Assembly: GCF_046630445.1 (NCBI RefSeq)
Contig: NC_092341.1
Coordinates: 7,442,001-7,506,000, forward strand
Direction: 5' to 3'
Origin: Rutidosis leptorrhynchoides
Lineage: Eukaryota; Streptophyta; Magnoliopsida; Asterales; Asteraceae
DNA: 64,000 nt
Shown piece by piece: positions 1 to 12,430 of the stretch. How positions within the stretch are numbered: the first letter of the stretch is position 1; every line of letters starts with the position of its first letter. The notes beneath the pieces are model-generated. The model saw only the letters and a list, made by a program, of their open reading frames with translations, searched no databases and was not told the origin of the DNA. Position numbers and translations under genes: made by a program.

Positions 1-374
1 TAGCCAGACATTTGATGCAACCGGTGCTGTTTAAACTGAGCCGATCTGCAAGTTGCAGACTATCTGCAAATGAGATTTACTTGAATCATAACCTAACAAT
101 ATTACAATTTATTGTTGATCAACAGAACCACTACGGCTTACTTAACTAAAGCGCATTTAGTCATGATTTCGAACTCCATTCCGTTGCTAATAGATTCATA
201 ATCGCTTGAACCTTGCATGATTTGACCCAAAAACCATTTGACAGGATCAAGGGGCTCAAATGGCATCCAAATAAATTTTATATGCACAAATTACTTGTAG
301 ATCATATGACTAAATAAATTTACTTTGCTGCGAAAAACATTTTTTATCATTAATTGAAAAATATGTACGACTAA
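1..374. other. No gene seen (flank)
   Basis: AT-rich sequence with no convincing open reading frame, RNA gene or repeat. The last three bases (372-374, TAA) are the left target-site duplication of the adjacent MITE. Confidence 0.5.
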
Positions 375-718
375 AAGTGCTCCGAACCATGACAAGCTTC
401 TTCACAGGGACATTAGTGCCACATCAGCACTTCCTCGTCAGGACTAACACAGGACTAAACACTACCAACCATGACATACTTCCTCATAAAAACTGGGACC
501 CAATGTATTATTTTGATTAATCAAATGTACAAGCAAAGAAGCAAAAAGTACCACTTCCTATTCCAGTTTGTCCGTGCTCCATTGTGCTTGAGAAGGAAAG
601 GAACAAGAGTGAGGCACCTAGGGCGGAAGAAGGGCGGCTTGATGGAGGCTTGGTGTCATCGGCGCCCTGCAGGGCGCGAGGGAGGGCGGGGGTGAAGAAG
701 GTACTGATGGGAGCACTC
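375..718. mobile_element. PIF/Harbinger-like MITE
   Basis: This 344-bp segment has short terminal inverted repeats: the left end reads AAGTGCTCC and the reverse complement of the right end reads GAGTGCTCC. A second matching block, TTCTTCAC, lies a little further in on both sides. A TAA trinucleotide flanks both ends (372-374 and 719-721), the target duplication typical of PIF/Harbinger elements. There is no transposase, so the element is non-autonomous. It is GC-rich near its right end and carries the palindrome GCGCCCTGCAGGGCGC. The 74-aa frame inside it (471-695) has no recognisable domain. Confidence 0.65.
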
Positions 719-721
719 TAA

Positions 722-1478
722 GAGTAATCTAGAAAATAAGTTATCTTGGATCTCTATATTGGAGATGATAATGTCGGCAGGGTGGTGTACATTCGCTTCA
801 ACTATGTATTTGGAATTGCAAATAAAACTGTTAGAATAAATGTCAAATTTGCTATTTTCCTACATTTTGAATGTCACTTTAACTTATAAAACTGTAACCA
901 AAATTTTAAATGTCATTTTAACCTACAAAACAGTAACCAAAATTTGATAAAAGTAATCGTAAGTAATTACAAAATTTACGGGCCGTTCTCCAGAATGATT
1001 TATAATGTAGGTTAATACTTCAATGGCTTCATGAAACAATATTAGATTGAAAGATCAATTTGCACAAGATTAGACACCATAATGGATTCTCATTTGAGTC
1101 ACCATGATTCATGAATTGAAATTTCATCAAGGTCTTATTGCCACTTGCATATACATATCAGCAATGAACAACCAAAACTCTGATTCAATAATCTTAAAAT
1201 AAAGAGAGAAAAACGATCATTTCACCATAGCAAGATTTGAGAAAGCAGTAGAGACCTTTCCTCTACTGAAGAGGTGAAGTAATACAAGAACCATGTTCAT
1301 GAAATTGAACAACAAAACACAATCAATTTGACTTGTCTGAAAATATAATCCTACAAGTTACAAATTCGACTTTTCCATTACTCAATTTCTAAGTTGCTAG
1401 TAGGATACATGATCAAAATGCACGACAGAATCTGCAAATTCCAACTTTAGCATGTCATCTAGCTACTATCATAGACTC
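722..1478. other. 3' flank of the RNA-binding protein gene
   Basis: No coding region is supported. The part next to 1478 should hold the 3' UTR of the minus-strand gene that ends at 1479. I see no unmistakable poly(A) signal on the minus strand. It includes a short tandem duplication at 871-947. Confidence 0.4.
871..947. repeat. 39-bp imperfect tandem duplication
   Basis: Two adjacent copies of a unit starting ATGTCAYTTTAAC and running to AACCAAAATTT, with a period of 39 bp (starts at 871 and 910) and a few mismatches. Confidence 0.6.
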
Positions 1479-4294
1479 TCACTTCCTATATGGATGAAAC
1501 CTTCCACTACCACTGCTTCCACTATTACCATTATCGTACCCTTTACTACCATCATACCCGTATCCATATCCGTATCCAGATCCACCTCCAGCTGCCCTAC
1601 CAAACCCCTTACCACCATACCCACCAGAACCTCCACTACCACTTCCATAACCACCCCTACCTCCGCCATAGCCAGCAGACCCGCCACCATAACCACTGTA
1701 ACCAGCACCTGCATATCCAGCACCACCATACATAGGGCCACCAAACCCATACCCATACCCGTATCCACCATAACCAGGATAAAAACCCGCAGAGCTACTT
1801 CCATAGCCTCCCCCATAACCACCATCATAACCAGAATAACCACCACCATAATCATCATACCCTCTGTCTGCTTTTCCACCATATCCACCTCCATACCCAG
1901 ATGAACCCCTACCAAAACCCCTTCCATAACCTCCACTGCCACTTCCATAACCACCACCACCACGGCGGGACCTGTTGTCATATGAGAAATCACCACCTCC
2001 TCTTTTTGGCTCAGCCCTTTTTACCTCCACCTATTATGATTGACATAATGACACCTTAGTAGCTTTTTAAACATTATAAGTATATAATATAATAACCGAT
2101 TTTCAACTCATTAACATAGTATTAAGCACTTAAGCCTACAAATATATTTACTTACTTGTTTGCCTCCAAGTTCGTGAATTTGACCGTCATGGAAGATCTT
2201 ATCAACAGCTTCTTCACTATCAAAAGTAACAAATCCAAAGCCTCTCGAACGTCCAGTGACATGATCTAGCATAATCTGATGCTCAATTACCTCGCCATAA
2301 TTGGAGAAGTACTCTCTCATTTCATCTGTGCATCGAAGTTACAAATTAATAGACACAAATTCATGTTTTAACTTTTAAGATAACCGATATTAAAACATAA
2401 CATTTTGATACCTTCTGATAGAGTCAATGGTATACCACCAACAAAGATTTTCTTCGTTCTTAATACCCCTCTACCACCCTGAGCATCGTCTCTAGGAACT
2501 GTCCTCTTCACTTCGACCTGAGTCAAGACCATATTATTAATTAAAAAAAAAAAAAGACGTGCATAACAATTACAGTTAACATCTGCAAAAGGTCACTTTC
2601 CTGACCAAAGAAACCAGATTAATACCCAACTGTTTTCATATGCTTTAAACCTCCTATATCCTTTCATCAAAATACACTGCTATGTATTCTAATAATATAC
2701 TATGTACTTTCTGTAATTACATTAGTAAAAAAAAAAACCATTACAAGAGTAAAAATGGTGCAGGACGGTCAACAAACTTAGTCCAGCCCAATGTGTGTTG
2801 ACCCATAAAACTCGCCTGTTACAGTTCTTCCTATACGTCTCATTTGATGTAATAAAATCAAAGACAAGTCCCTTACCGGTCTACCATCTATCACATGATC
2901 TTGTGCCAGGACTTTATCAGCGTCAGATGGGTCAGCAAATGTTACAAATCCAAATCCACGTGGTCGGCCAGTAATTTTATCCATCATTATCACAGAATCT
3001 GTTATTTCTCCATAGTTGCTGAAGTAATTGCTGAAAGCCTCTGGAAACAAGTGACAGAACTTAATGTTAGCAATCATGATGAAACAGCATATAAACACTC
3101 GTGATAATATAATTAAACCAATCAACTTATTTTGTTAGAAACTACAAATATGGAGCAAACATGTAATCGCTAAGAAAAAATCAGGCATAAGCAACTTTGT
3201 GCATAAACAAGGCTAGTGTGCAATGCGTTTGTAAATGATTATATCAAATTATTGCTACAAGGGATCACCCTCATCCTCATATTGTTCATCTTAATCTTTA
3301 TGTGGTTCAAATAAAAGTACCATCTATATTTATCGGCAATAATACCTTGACAACACGTCATCAATAAATTGCCTCTAACATTACTCAATAATTATAAGAG
3401 ATCACACATCCACACCCCATTCACGTGTTAGCTCTCTACTTTAGGTATGCTTGAGGCATAGCATATGGCAGGAGCATAAGCATATCTTCTATAAAGATAA
3501 ACTCATATTTTTATCATTATTTGGCTAACATCTAATTCACGAGATTAATGAAATAAAAAACATAAGTTATTTATAGTAGCTTAAATAGCTAAGTACTTTT
3601 GCAGTTTTGCGCAACATTTCATTCCTAGAAACAAAACCTAGCAGCTTGCTCACCCCTATCATAATTTTTTTAAATACTTCTAATCAAATCAAACTATTAA
3701 CATTCCAAGTAAACATATCATAATATTCTACTCTACACGAATAAAGACAAAAAAAATAATACGCATAATAACATAAAGACATTAAATTATAATCAACATA
3801 CCTTCAGAAGTCTCCCAAGCAATTCCTCCCACAAAAAGCTTTCTATCACACAATAAAAATTTACAAAAGTTACTTTCAAACTCATAACACAATCTTCATC
3901 CTTTTTGTTTCTCATACATATCCTGTATAACCAAACATACTAATACTAATACTAATACTATACAATCAAACTTCTATCTCTCCCACTATTAAATCCAACA
4001 CATCACTGTACATGAATTTCATCAATATCTATAGCTATACATATACTAAACATATCAATAACATTCACAAACCCTAATTATAACCAAATACACAAGCTAT
4101 ACTAATACTAATACTAAACAACAATAAACTAACCCTGCTGAAGAATCACGACTAGTATCATTGATTGAATGCCTTATAACATTAGCACCACTACCATCTA
4201 CATTATTATTATCATCATATTCTTCATGATTTTGATTCGCCATGGTATTAAACTGTAGTTGCTCATCGTCGCCATTAACATACGGTCCATCCAT
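1479..4294 (-). CDS. hnRNP A/B-like glycine-rich RNA-binding protein (two RRMs)
   Basis: Six coding exons on the minus strand join in frame: 4294-4134, 3842-3802, 3040-2877, 2517-2412, 2325-2156 and 2030-1479. All introns are GT-AG, and the product is 397 aa. RRM1 spans about residues 55-128 (RNP2 KLFVGGI 55-61; RNP1 RGFGFVTF 95-102). RRM2 spans about 145-219 (RNP2 KIFVGGI 145-151; RNP1 RGFGFVTF 185-192). Each RRM is followed by a VEVKR-type linker. From about residue 228 the tail is Gly/Tyr/Ser-rich with many GYG and GGYG units and ends in HPYRK. This matches plant hnRNP A/B-like (RBGD-type) nuclear RNA-binding proteins, which bind pre-mRNA or mRNA; the low-complexity tail is the type that can phase-separate. 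The start is the first ATG of an acidic leader (MDGPYVNGDDEQ). It is the only host gene in the window that looks intact. The exact orthologue is not assigned. Confidence 0.9.
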
Positions 4295-4360
4295 TTTTTC
4301 GCGAAGTGTATACCTCTAATTTGTATAATTTGTCGATATCCTCTGCGTCTAAATATAAAC

Positions 4361-4600
4361 CTGCAAATTAAATAAATAATAAGATTGAATTTCGTTTTGA
4401 GGCTGGGAGAAAGGGAAAACATGTGTACGTATGTGTATTTATATGCATAACCTGTAGAAGGAGATATGTTGAGTTTGTTGTTTAATTTGTAAGGAGGATT
4501 TTGATGGAAGAAATTAGGTTTTTGAAATAGATGATGATTTGAAAGAAACAGAAACCCTAATAAAAGTCGAAAGAAGATAGACGCCGCGTTGTTTAAAATC
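4361..4600 (-). promoter_or_regulatory. 5' UTR with probable intron, and telo-box promoter
   Basis: Upstream of the start codon, on the minus strand, a donor (exon end 4452, GT at 4451-4450) and an acceptor (AG at 4362-4361, preceded by TAATTTGC) outline a 91-bp intron in the 5' UTR. Further upstream, 4552-4560 reads AAACCCTAA on the plus strand. This is the telo-box found in promoters of many plant genes for translation and RNA metabolism. No experimental start site can be read from the sequence. Confidence 0.5.
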
Positions 4601-4650
4601 CCAGAATCGTTTTCTTTTTTTCAATAGTCTTTTTATCTTGACAAAAATAT

Positions 4651-5966
4651 GGGCATAGTCCCTGTGGTTTACTTTTTTCACACGTAGTCCCTAAACTTTA
4701 ACTTTCTTAATTGTAATCCCTCCATCACATGGCCGTCAGTTTGTTCCGTTAAATCATGACATCTTCCAAACATATGAGGGTATTTTTGTCAATTTACTTT
4801 TCTTCCCTTTCTTTCTTCACTGTCTTTTTCAAAAAACCATCTAAATAATAAAGCTGCAAATTAAAGTTGAAAACCATTACAAAATCAAAATTAAAAACGG
4901 TAATGATCTTTTGATGGCAACATTAAACACCTATTAAGATGCTCACCAAATCTTTGATTAGTGTTAGTTAATCATAAATTCAATGAATCAAACTATAATG
5001 AAAAGGAAAACTCTATTTTTAAAATAAAAAGCGTATCATTCAGATGCATATGTTATGTCGTATCCTACTAAACACATATTTCTTCGCATCCATATATCTT
5101 GTACCGAGTTCTCAAAGCAAACACTAGTAGCACTTTTATGAAGAAGAAAAAAACGATTTAGATGGCATTTTGAATTGGGAAAAAGTTGTGCCACCACTTC
5201 ATACATCATCTAGTGGGTGATGTACAAGTTTTTCAGATAAGCACTGCCACTGGATATGGCATCTTTGTCACGTTTTTCACATCCATATGTGTCATCTCTG
5301 TAACCTCATCGAAAACTCGATTGATTATGTGCCACTAACCACCGTAGGTCCGACATTGGCATCTAACCAGAAGTTTCAAACTTGGAAGAACATGGTGAAA
5401 CTTTTTTTATTTAAGAACTTGACCGCGTTGGGGTGAGATTTAGCGAGAAACTTTTATTTATTTTTTTCAGATCTGGAACCCTCTGTGATCTTGTAGAATT
5501 AGGTGTAGTGAAGGTAGGTGTAAAAAATTATCCTAAGTTCTTATTTTGGGTTGTAGAATTAGAAATCAATTTAGGTATGCGTTTTTTTTTTTATTTAAGG
5601 TTAAATTTATGCGTACATAATATATTGTTAGGTTTATAATTTAATTAGAGATGCTTGATTGATTGTCTTAAAAACTAGGGAAGAGATGTTTCATATTTTT
5701 TTTGATTTTATTAAAGATGTTTGAAATCTTGAATGAATTGGTGAAGGATTTGTGAAGAACATGAAGATTTTAGGGTTATTAAAAAAAAAGATAAAATGAC
5801 CAAATACCCTAACATGTTAAACACCTATCATGATTTAACGAAACAATTTACGGTTAAGTGACAGAGGGATTACCAGTGAAAAAAATATAATTAAGAGCAC
5901 TACCAACGCAAAATTCAAAGTTTAGGGACTGCATAAACATTAGAATAAATCACGGAGACTATCCGC
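4651..5966. mobile_element. Non-autonomous long-TIR DNA transposon (MULE-like)
   Basis: The two ends are long, diverged inverted repeats, about 150 bp each. The left end starts GGGCATAGTCCCTGTGGTTT. The reverse complement of the right end starts GCGGATAGTCTCCGTGATTT. Matching blocks continue inward: AGTCCCTAAACTTT, TAATCCCTC, CGTTAAATCATGA and AGGGTATTT. Candidate target duplications (ACAAAAATAT left, ACAATTTTAT right) are imperfect. There is no transposase. The long TIR fits a Mutator-like non-autonomous element, but I could not confirm a 9-bp duplication. It sits about 100 bp beyond the telo-box of the RNA-binding protein gene. The 68-aa frame inside it is not supported. Confidence 0.6.
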
Positions 5967-7041
5967 ACAATTTTATCTTTTATCTTTTTAAACCAATATA
6001 TCAATAGCAAATACTCTGTATCAATGTGGTTATATAGGAATCGAGCCCGAGTATTTCGAACTGAATTAGACCATTTGTTATGAAGTTGTGTAGGAGTGTG
6101 GAGCGTCTGATGTGCACCTTAACAACACTCACAACGCTTGTTATGGGGAGTTGTGGAGGCGTTGTGGATGGGTGTTGGGCATAATTACCACGGGTACAAC
6201 GAAATTTACTTCATTCTAATTGGTTAGTTTTAGTTATAAAAAAAAATTCCTTTGTCTTTCTTCCGTACTACCAATAATATTTTAACACATCACCCGCAAC
6301 ATTATCATAACAAACCCTAGTTTTCACAACATTGAAACAACAACAACAATACCCAATCCCACGAATGTAGGGTATGGGGTTTCACAACATTGAAACGTCA
6401 ACAAAATATTCCCCCACAACTACACATCACCCATAACATTTCTCACAATATCTCACAATGGTTTATTTGGTGAAACCACGAAAGTAGTTAGTTGACGTTG
6501 AAGCATAAACTAAATATGATAGTTAGAAATTTACTTTTTTGTCCGATGTACTACTAAGAGACAAATCACTCATTTCAATAATTTTGTTCATACTAAGAGA
6601 TAAATCTCACATGATTTGAGGTCAACATGCTTGATAATACATGGTTAAGGTTGTCCGTTCATAAACACCTTTGATGATATATGGTTTCAAATTTGTGATG
6701 TTCTTATACAACATTGTTAAACTACGTGGAACTGACACAATTCTTAGAAAGAAAAAAAATGCTTTTGTACAATTTTCTTATGATCTCGATAAAGATACTC
6801 ACAATTAGTTGGCAAGAGGTCAACGATTACGTGAAACAATCTTTTTCCGCCCATAATGTCATAATGATAAAATACAGAATGACATAAAATCTTAATGATT
6901 TGAAGGTTTTGATTGAATTTATTATGAATGGACACTCTAAATTATGTAAAATTACTGTATAAAAAATATGTGAATGTATGAAAGGTATAGTTGTTTAATA
7001 CTAGTAAATGTTTAGGTATAATTTAAGTGAGTATTAAAAGG
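5967..7041. other. Intergenic, decayed repeat remnants
   Basis: No gene is supported. Around 6075-6195 and 6400-6455 there are related stretches in opposite orientation (GTTGTGGATGGGTGTTG-like against CACAACTACACATCACCC). They may be remnants of an inverted-repeat element, but I could not fix boundaries. A small SINE fragment lies within (6322-6396). The rest is AT-rich. Confidence 0.4.
6322..6396 (-). mobile_element. Truncated SINE tail with 17-bp target duplication
   Basis: A 17-bp sequence, TTTCACAACATTGAAAC, occurs exactly twice (6322-6338 and 6380-6396). It flanks 41 bp (6339-6379) that on the minus strand ends in repeated TTG units preceded by GGGATTGGGTA. That is the typical 3' end of Au-type plant SINEs with a (TTG)n tail. 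The long perfect direct repeat marks it as one retroposition event of a heavily 5'-truncated copy. The SINE family is inferred from the tail only. Confidence 0.75.
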
Positions 7042-9376
7042 AATGCATCTTTCGTTACGCTTATTCCAAAGAAATCGGATCTGTTGGGACTTTGTGATTT
7101 TTCGACCAATCAGTCTAATTGGTAGTTATTACAAAATTGTGGCAAAAATTCTATCCAATCGACTTCGAAAGGTTCTTCCATCTTTAGTGGGATCCGAGCA
7201 AAGTGCATTCCTTATACATTCTAGATGGTGCTTTAATCGCAAATGAAACCATTGACTTTCTTAAAGTCAATCGGAAAAAGGGTATTGTTTTTAAAGTTGA
7301 CTTCAAAAAATCCTTCGATAGTCTCAATTGGGGTTTCCTTCTAAAAGTTATGAAGAGCATGGGGTTCGGGTGTAAATGGAGAAAATGGATTATGTCATGT
7401 CTCACATCAGCTTCCTTATCCATTTTGGTCAACGACTCACCAACTAATGAGTTCTCACTAAGAAGAGGTGTGCGACAAGGCGATCCTTTATCACCTTTTC
7501 TTTTCATCTTAGCAGCGGAAGGGCTTAACATTCTTACAAAAGCAGCTTTGGACAAAGGACTCTTAAAAGGGATAGAAGTCGGGAATGACAGAGTTCTCAT
7601 ATCACATCTTCAATACACGGACGACACTATTTTTTTTGGAGAATGGAACCGATGAAATGCATACAATTTAAGGAATTTGTTAAAGTGCTTTGAACTCGCA
7701 TCCGGCTTAAAAGTGAACTTTCAAAAAGTTGTGTTTATGGAGTCGTGGTAGATTACTCGGAGGTTAGTCATATAGAAAATCGAATGGGATGCCAAGTAGG
7801 TAAATTTCCTTTTATTTATCTCGGGTTGTCAATAGGTGCAAAAATGAATAAGTTAAGAGATTGGCGTCCGGTCATCGACAAATTCAATTCTAGACTTTCG
7901 GGATGGAAGATTCGTTCGTTGTCCTTTGGAGGAAGACTAGTTCTAATAAAATCGATCCTCTCTAGTCTCCCGTTGTACTACTTCTCGATCTTTTGCGCTT
8001 CGCCTTGTGTGTTAAAAATTCTCTAGAGTATAAGGAGAGTGTTTTTTTGGGGCGGGTCGGGCTCGAGTTCCAAAATACCATGGGTCAAAGGGGAAAATGT
8101 AATACATAATTATGGGAATTGGGGGGGTTAAATATTGGGTCATTGAGGGGTAAAAATCTTACGCTTTTGGGAAAGTGGTGGTGGAGGTTCAAAACCGACA
8201 CCAACGCACTTTGGGTAAAAGTTGTATGTAGTATACATGGACCGTGTGGTGGCCAAATGAGGAGGATGATAACTTTCATCCTTTGTCAACAGGAGTTTGG
8301 AGTAACATTGTTTTAGCATGTAACTCCTTGGACGATTTTCAAGTGGCTTTTAAAAGTTCTTTTGTCAGGGTCATAGGTGATGGAAGCTCTATCTCATTTT
8401 GGCAGGATCGTTGGACTGGAACTGAGAAACTTTGCAGCCTATACCCAATATTATACAGGGTAGAAAGTCAGCAGGCTGCAACAGTCAAAGATCGAGTTTC
8501 ATATAGCGAGGAGTGTGCAGTTTTTCCTGGAATTGGCTACGAGTACCTACCGGACGCACATCAAGTAAGTATGACAGTTTGATCACTCTAGTTTCATCAG
8601 TGAGTTTCAATAATAGCAATACAGACACATGGCGTTGGAACATGGCAAATAATGGAATTTTCACCATAAAGTTACTAACTGATGTCATTGATGATCAACT
8701 CTTGGCTTCGGCTTCTCCACAGCAAGAAACGATTCGAAATAAGCTAGTACCAAAGAAGATCAAAATCTTTATTTGGAGAGTCTTGAAAAAAAGGATTCCG
8801 GTGAGAGTCGAACTCGACAAAAGGAGCATTGACCTTCACTCGGTTTGGTGACCTCTTTGTGACGACGACTTAGAATCGGTGGACCATACATTCGTCTTTT
8901 GCAAACATGTAGTCGAGTGGTGGAATCTAGGGAATTTTTCAACTTTTAACTTGTCTGAACTTCTTAGTGAGCATGGGAACCATTCTATGTCACACTTCGG
9001 GAAGATGATTTGGCAAGCATTGATTTGGGTTTGTAGTATTTAATTTGGAAGAACCGTAATAACATGGTATTTCAAGGCAAATGTTGGAACGCACCGGCAA
9101 GACTAAATGAAATTCAAACCAAATCTTTTGATTCGCAAATAGATCGAGAGGAAGAAACATCGAGTGGCTCACTTAGCTTTCTAATCCAAGCTTTTATCTT
9201 AGCATTTCGTGAGTAGTGTTGTAAGGGTTGCTGCCTTCGCAGCCCATTTCATGTATTTCATGTTTTTCTAGTGTAGTCGTGCTTATTTCTTCATAGGTGA
9301 TCCATTTTATAAGGATCACGTACGCATGTAAATTGCTTCGAGTTATAATATATTTTGCTTTTCAAAAAAAAAAAAA
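7042..9376 (+). pseudogene. L1-type LINE reverse transcriptase, 5'-truncated and decayed
   Basis: Successive plus-strand frames read as pieces of a plant L1 ORF2: [22 protein letters not shown] (about 7095-7170), the RT core with VDFKKSFDSLNW and RRGVRQGDPLSPFLF (7203-7655), a YTDD-type active site (QYTDDTIFF, about 7610), IYLGLSIGAKMNKLRDW (7745-8026), GGLNIGSLRGKNLTLLGKWWWR (8119 on) and a C-terminal zf-RVT-like region (8600-9200). Several frameshifts and stops separate the blocks, and the sequence begins within the RT domain, so the copy is 5'-truncated and dead. It ends in 13 A residues (9364-9376). I could not identify the target duplication with confidence. Confidence 0.85.
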
Positions 9377-9432
9377 TGTGTTGAATAGTTAATAGAGTAT
9401 TTCAACTCTTAACGGTTTAAACACATTTTTTT
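9370..9432. repeat. Hairpin-forming inverted repeat
   Basis: AAAAAAATGTGTT (9370-9382) is perfectly complementary to 9420-9432. An inner pair, GTTAATAGAGT and ACTCTTAAC, extends the foldback with a 2-base gap. It overlaps the LINE poly(A), so it may be a small foldback element or a chance product of the tail. Confidence 0.5.
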
Positions 9433-9732
9433 ATTGTTCAATATGATTTGTCATTCACATAAGTAAAAATAAATGTATTAAATACTAAATGATTAAACGT
9501 TCCGCTGTAATCAAACATGAGCTTAGTTTTCTTAGCAATTTTTTGTCTCCGACGATCGATATATACATTTAAAGACTACACTTATTCACGTGGTGTTTGT
9601 AGTTAATGGATTTAGAGTCTTCTAGTCTATCGAGTTTACACAATTGAAAATTGATTTTCCTTGTACGTGTGTAAATTCTTGGTTTTTTGTGTATTTGCTC
9701 ACCTCTACATCCATCGATTTATTACATATGGG

Positions 9733-9844
9733 TGTATCGAATGATATAGGGAAACGATGAAGATTAGGGCATGGTGTATGTGAAGGTTTGTATCGAATGA
9801 TATGAGGAAACGATGAAGATTAGGGCATGGTGTATGTGAAGGTT
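9733..9844. repeat. 56-bp tandem duplication
   Basis: Two adjacent, nearly identical copies of a unit starting TGTATCGAATGATAT (starts at 9733 and 9789; differences AGGG against GAGG). The surrounding 9433-9966 holds no gene. Confidence 0.8.
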
Positions 9845-11461
9845 TTCTGATGCACAAATAATGAAAGCACGTGCACACAAAATTAGGGCTTTAAACAGAA
9901 GCAATAAAGAATATGACTATTTTGCACATGTCAAAATTTAATAGAATTGTGTGACGAACGTTAGGGTGTGACGACCCGGAAATTTCCGACCAAATTTAAA
10001 CTCAATCTTAATATAATTTCAACACGATAAGCAAAGTTTGTAATGTTGAAGTCTAAAAAAAAATTTGAACTGTGCTCATGTATTCGATTACCCTTTGACT
10101 GTGTTCGACGATTCACGAACAATTAATTATAAAGAATTAAGTGTATATGAATATAAGTATATATATAATATTTTAAATTAATAAAGCACATTTTAAATAT
10201 TTGAATTAAAGTATAAAAAAGTAAATAGGATAGTTAAGTTGTTATTGAAATAAATATATATATACGAGTTCCATATATTCTGATGTTTGAATATTAAATA
10301 TTTCAGGAATGTCATTTTATGAATTGCATAATTAATAATATGTAACATATATAAAATTTCTATACATAAGTTATTTATATAATTATTGTAAAATAAGTAT
10401 GTTATAAATAATATGTAGAAAATTATAATATTTTCTTCCATATAATTAATTATGTAGTAATATTAAATTGTTATATTAAAACTAGTATTATTAAGTATTA
10501 ACATTATTATCATAGTTGTTATCAATTTTTGTTATTATTATCATTAGTAATATTATTAATATCATTATTATTATATTATTAGTATTTTATTTTTATTACT
10601 AATAATAGTTAACAAAATTATTATTTATTATATTTATTAATTATAAAATAAATAAATTATAACAGCTAATATCACGTGTGTATGTGTATATATCGCGTAC
10701 CAATCAGTCTTTCTTTTTTATTTTATTTTTCTTGTTACTTCCTGCATACCCGTGATTTTATGTCGATCAAAATCTTCACCTGATATCAATCAACTACCAA
10801 TAATCGTTCCATTATTCAGCACCATTCTCAATTATAATCTCTTCACAGCTTTTTATATCGAAAATTAAACAGAAATGGAGGAGGAACACATACGGTCCCA
10901 TGTACCTCAACTTTTTCATCAATCACTTGAAATTGAATCAGTATTTAAAATCTAAAAGTGCAGATGTATCTTAAATCATGTCAGGAATGTTTACCCAAAT
11001 TTCCAGGTTCCAATTCGTAAAATCAAATTCGAATTTGAGGAGTCAAACCTAATTTCTAAAAAGTCAAACATTTTGTTCTTTGAAGAATTTGAATTCGTTT
11101 TGATGTTGTATGTTAAATTGATGGTTCAGATAGTATCAAGGAGTGATTTGAAATATAGTTGTTGTTGAAACCTTTGATCAAAACATGCTAGAAATCAAAA
11201 TCATATAATTTTTTTTTTCATTTACGAAGCAACAGCAGCAGGGATTTTCTTTATTTATTTATTTATTTATTTTTATATTTTTTGTTAAGTTTAATCACTT
11301 GGATGAAGCGTGTCTGGTTTGTTTCTAATCTTAAAACCAATTCGTTATTTTGTTTTGATTAAATCTCTGCTCGACCTCATTATTATGATGAAGAAGATGA
11401 ATTAAAAACAGAAACGCGTGTTATATAGAATGGTTTAGGATATAATTCAGAAAAACGGAAT

Positions 11462-11516
11462 TAGCAGGATGGTCATGGGTGTTTATGTGTGAGCGGCAGG
11501 TTGCGGGTTCGAGTCC
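11462..11516 (+). other. tRNA-like A and B box segment (SINE or tRNA relic)
   Basis: TAGCAGGATGG (11462-11472) resembles a pol III A box, and GGTTCGAGTCC (11506-11516) is a perfect B box, with 33 bp between them. The context GCGGGTTCGAGTCCTGGC looks like a tRNA T-arm. No complete cloverleaf is evident, so a SINE head or tRNA pseudogene inside the LTR is more likely than a working tRNA gene. Confidence 0.45.
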
Positions 11517-11564
11517 TGGCTTGGGCATTTTATTGTGTTTTTAAGCCTATAAAGGTAGTTCCAT

Positions 11565-12181
11565 ATTCAAATTATTATTATTATTATTATTAATATTATC
11601 ATTGTTATTATTATTATTGTTGTTATTAGTATTATTATAAATATTATTATCATATTTACATTCATAAATATTATAATTGTTATCATTAGTATTAGCATAT
11701 GTATTATGAATATTATTATTACCATTTTAGTATTATCCTTAAGTATTATTATTATTGCTATTATCATTAAATTGTTATAGGTATTATTAATATTATTATT
11801 AGTATTAATGTTAACATTATAGTATTATTATCATTAAAATGATTATTTTCATTACCATCAATACTAAAGTTTTCATTTTATTAATAACTACTAATATTAT
11901 TATTATCACTAGTATTATAATTAGTAGTATTATTAATTAACACTTGTTATTAGTATTATTATGATTATAATAAGTAAATTACTACTAATATTATTATTAC
12001 TAGTATTATTATCATTACAGAGTACTAATTACTATTATTATTATCATTATTACAAAGATTAATATAAATATTATTATCATTATGATGATTATGATTATTA
12101 TTATTATTATCATTATTATTTCATGAAAATAATAAGATTTAGTATTAATTTCATTAAAAATTGTACCATTTTATAATTAAT

Positions 12182-12222
<41 letters not shown>

Positions 12223-12430
12223 CATTTATAATGAGTATTATTATTATTATGTAAACCATTATCATAACTATCATCCATAATAAAATTAATAGTTTTACGA
12301 TTATTATTATTAATATCATTATTATTATCACTAATAGAATTATCAACATTATTATTTTTAGTATTATCAGTATTATCTTTTGTACTATGACAAATATTAT
12401 ATAAGTATTATTATAATTACTAGTTTCAAC
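11565..12430. repeat. Degenerate (ATT)n microsatellite tract
   Basis: About 870 bp are made almost only of A and T in imperfect ATT/TTA trinucleotide repeats, with a pure run near 12185-12223. Open frames across it (Ile/Asn/Met runs) are repeat artefacts. Confidence 0.85.

Noticed and set aside
471..695. 74-aa plus-strand frame
   Set aside because: Lies inside the MITE, has no domain, and its basic C-terminus comes from the GC-rich end of the element.
1452..1996. Long Thr/Ser- and Met/Val-rich frames over the glycine-rich exon
   Set aside because: Shadow frames of the repetitive Gly/Tyr codons of the RNA-binding protein gene.
7184..7600. 138-aa minus-strand frame
   Set aside because: Antisense shadow of the LINE reverse transcriptase.
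7029..9396. GAGTATT on both sides of the LINE as its target duplication
   Set aside because: The right copy is about 14 bp beyond the poly(A), so it is not adjacent to the insertion; likely chance.
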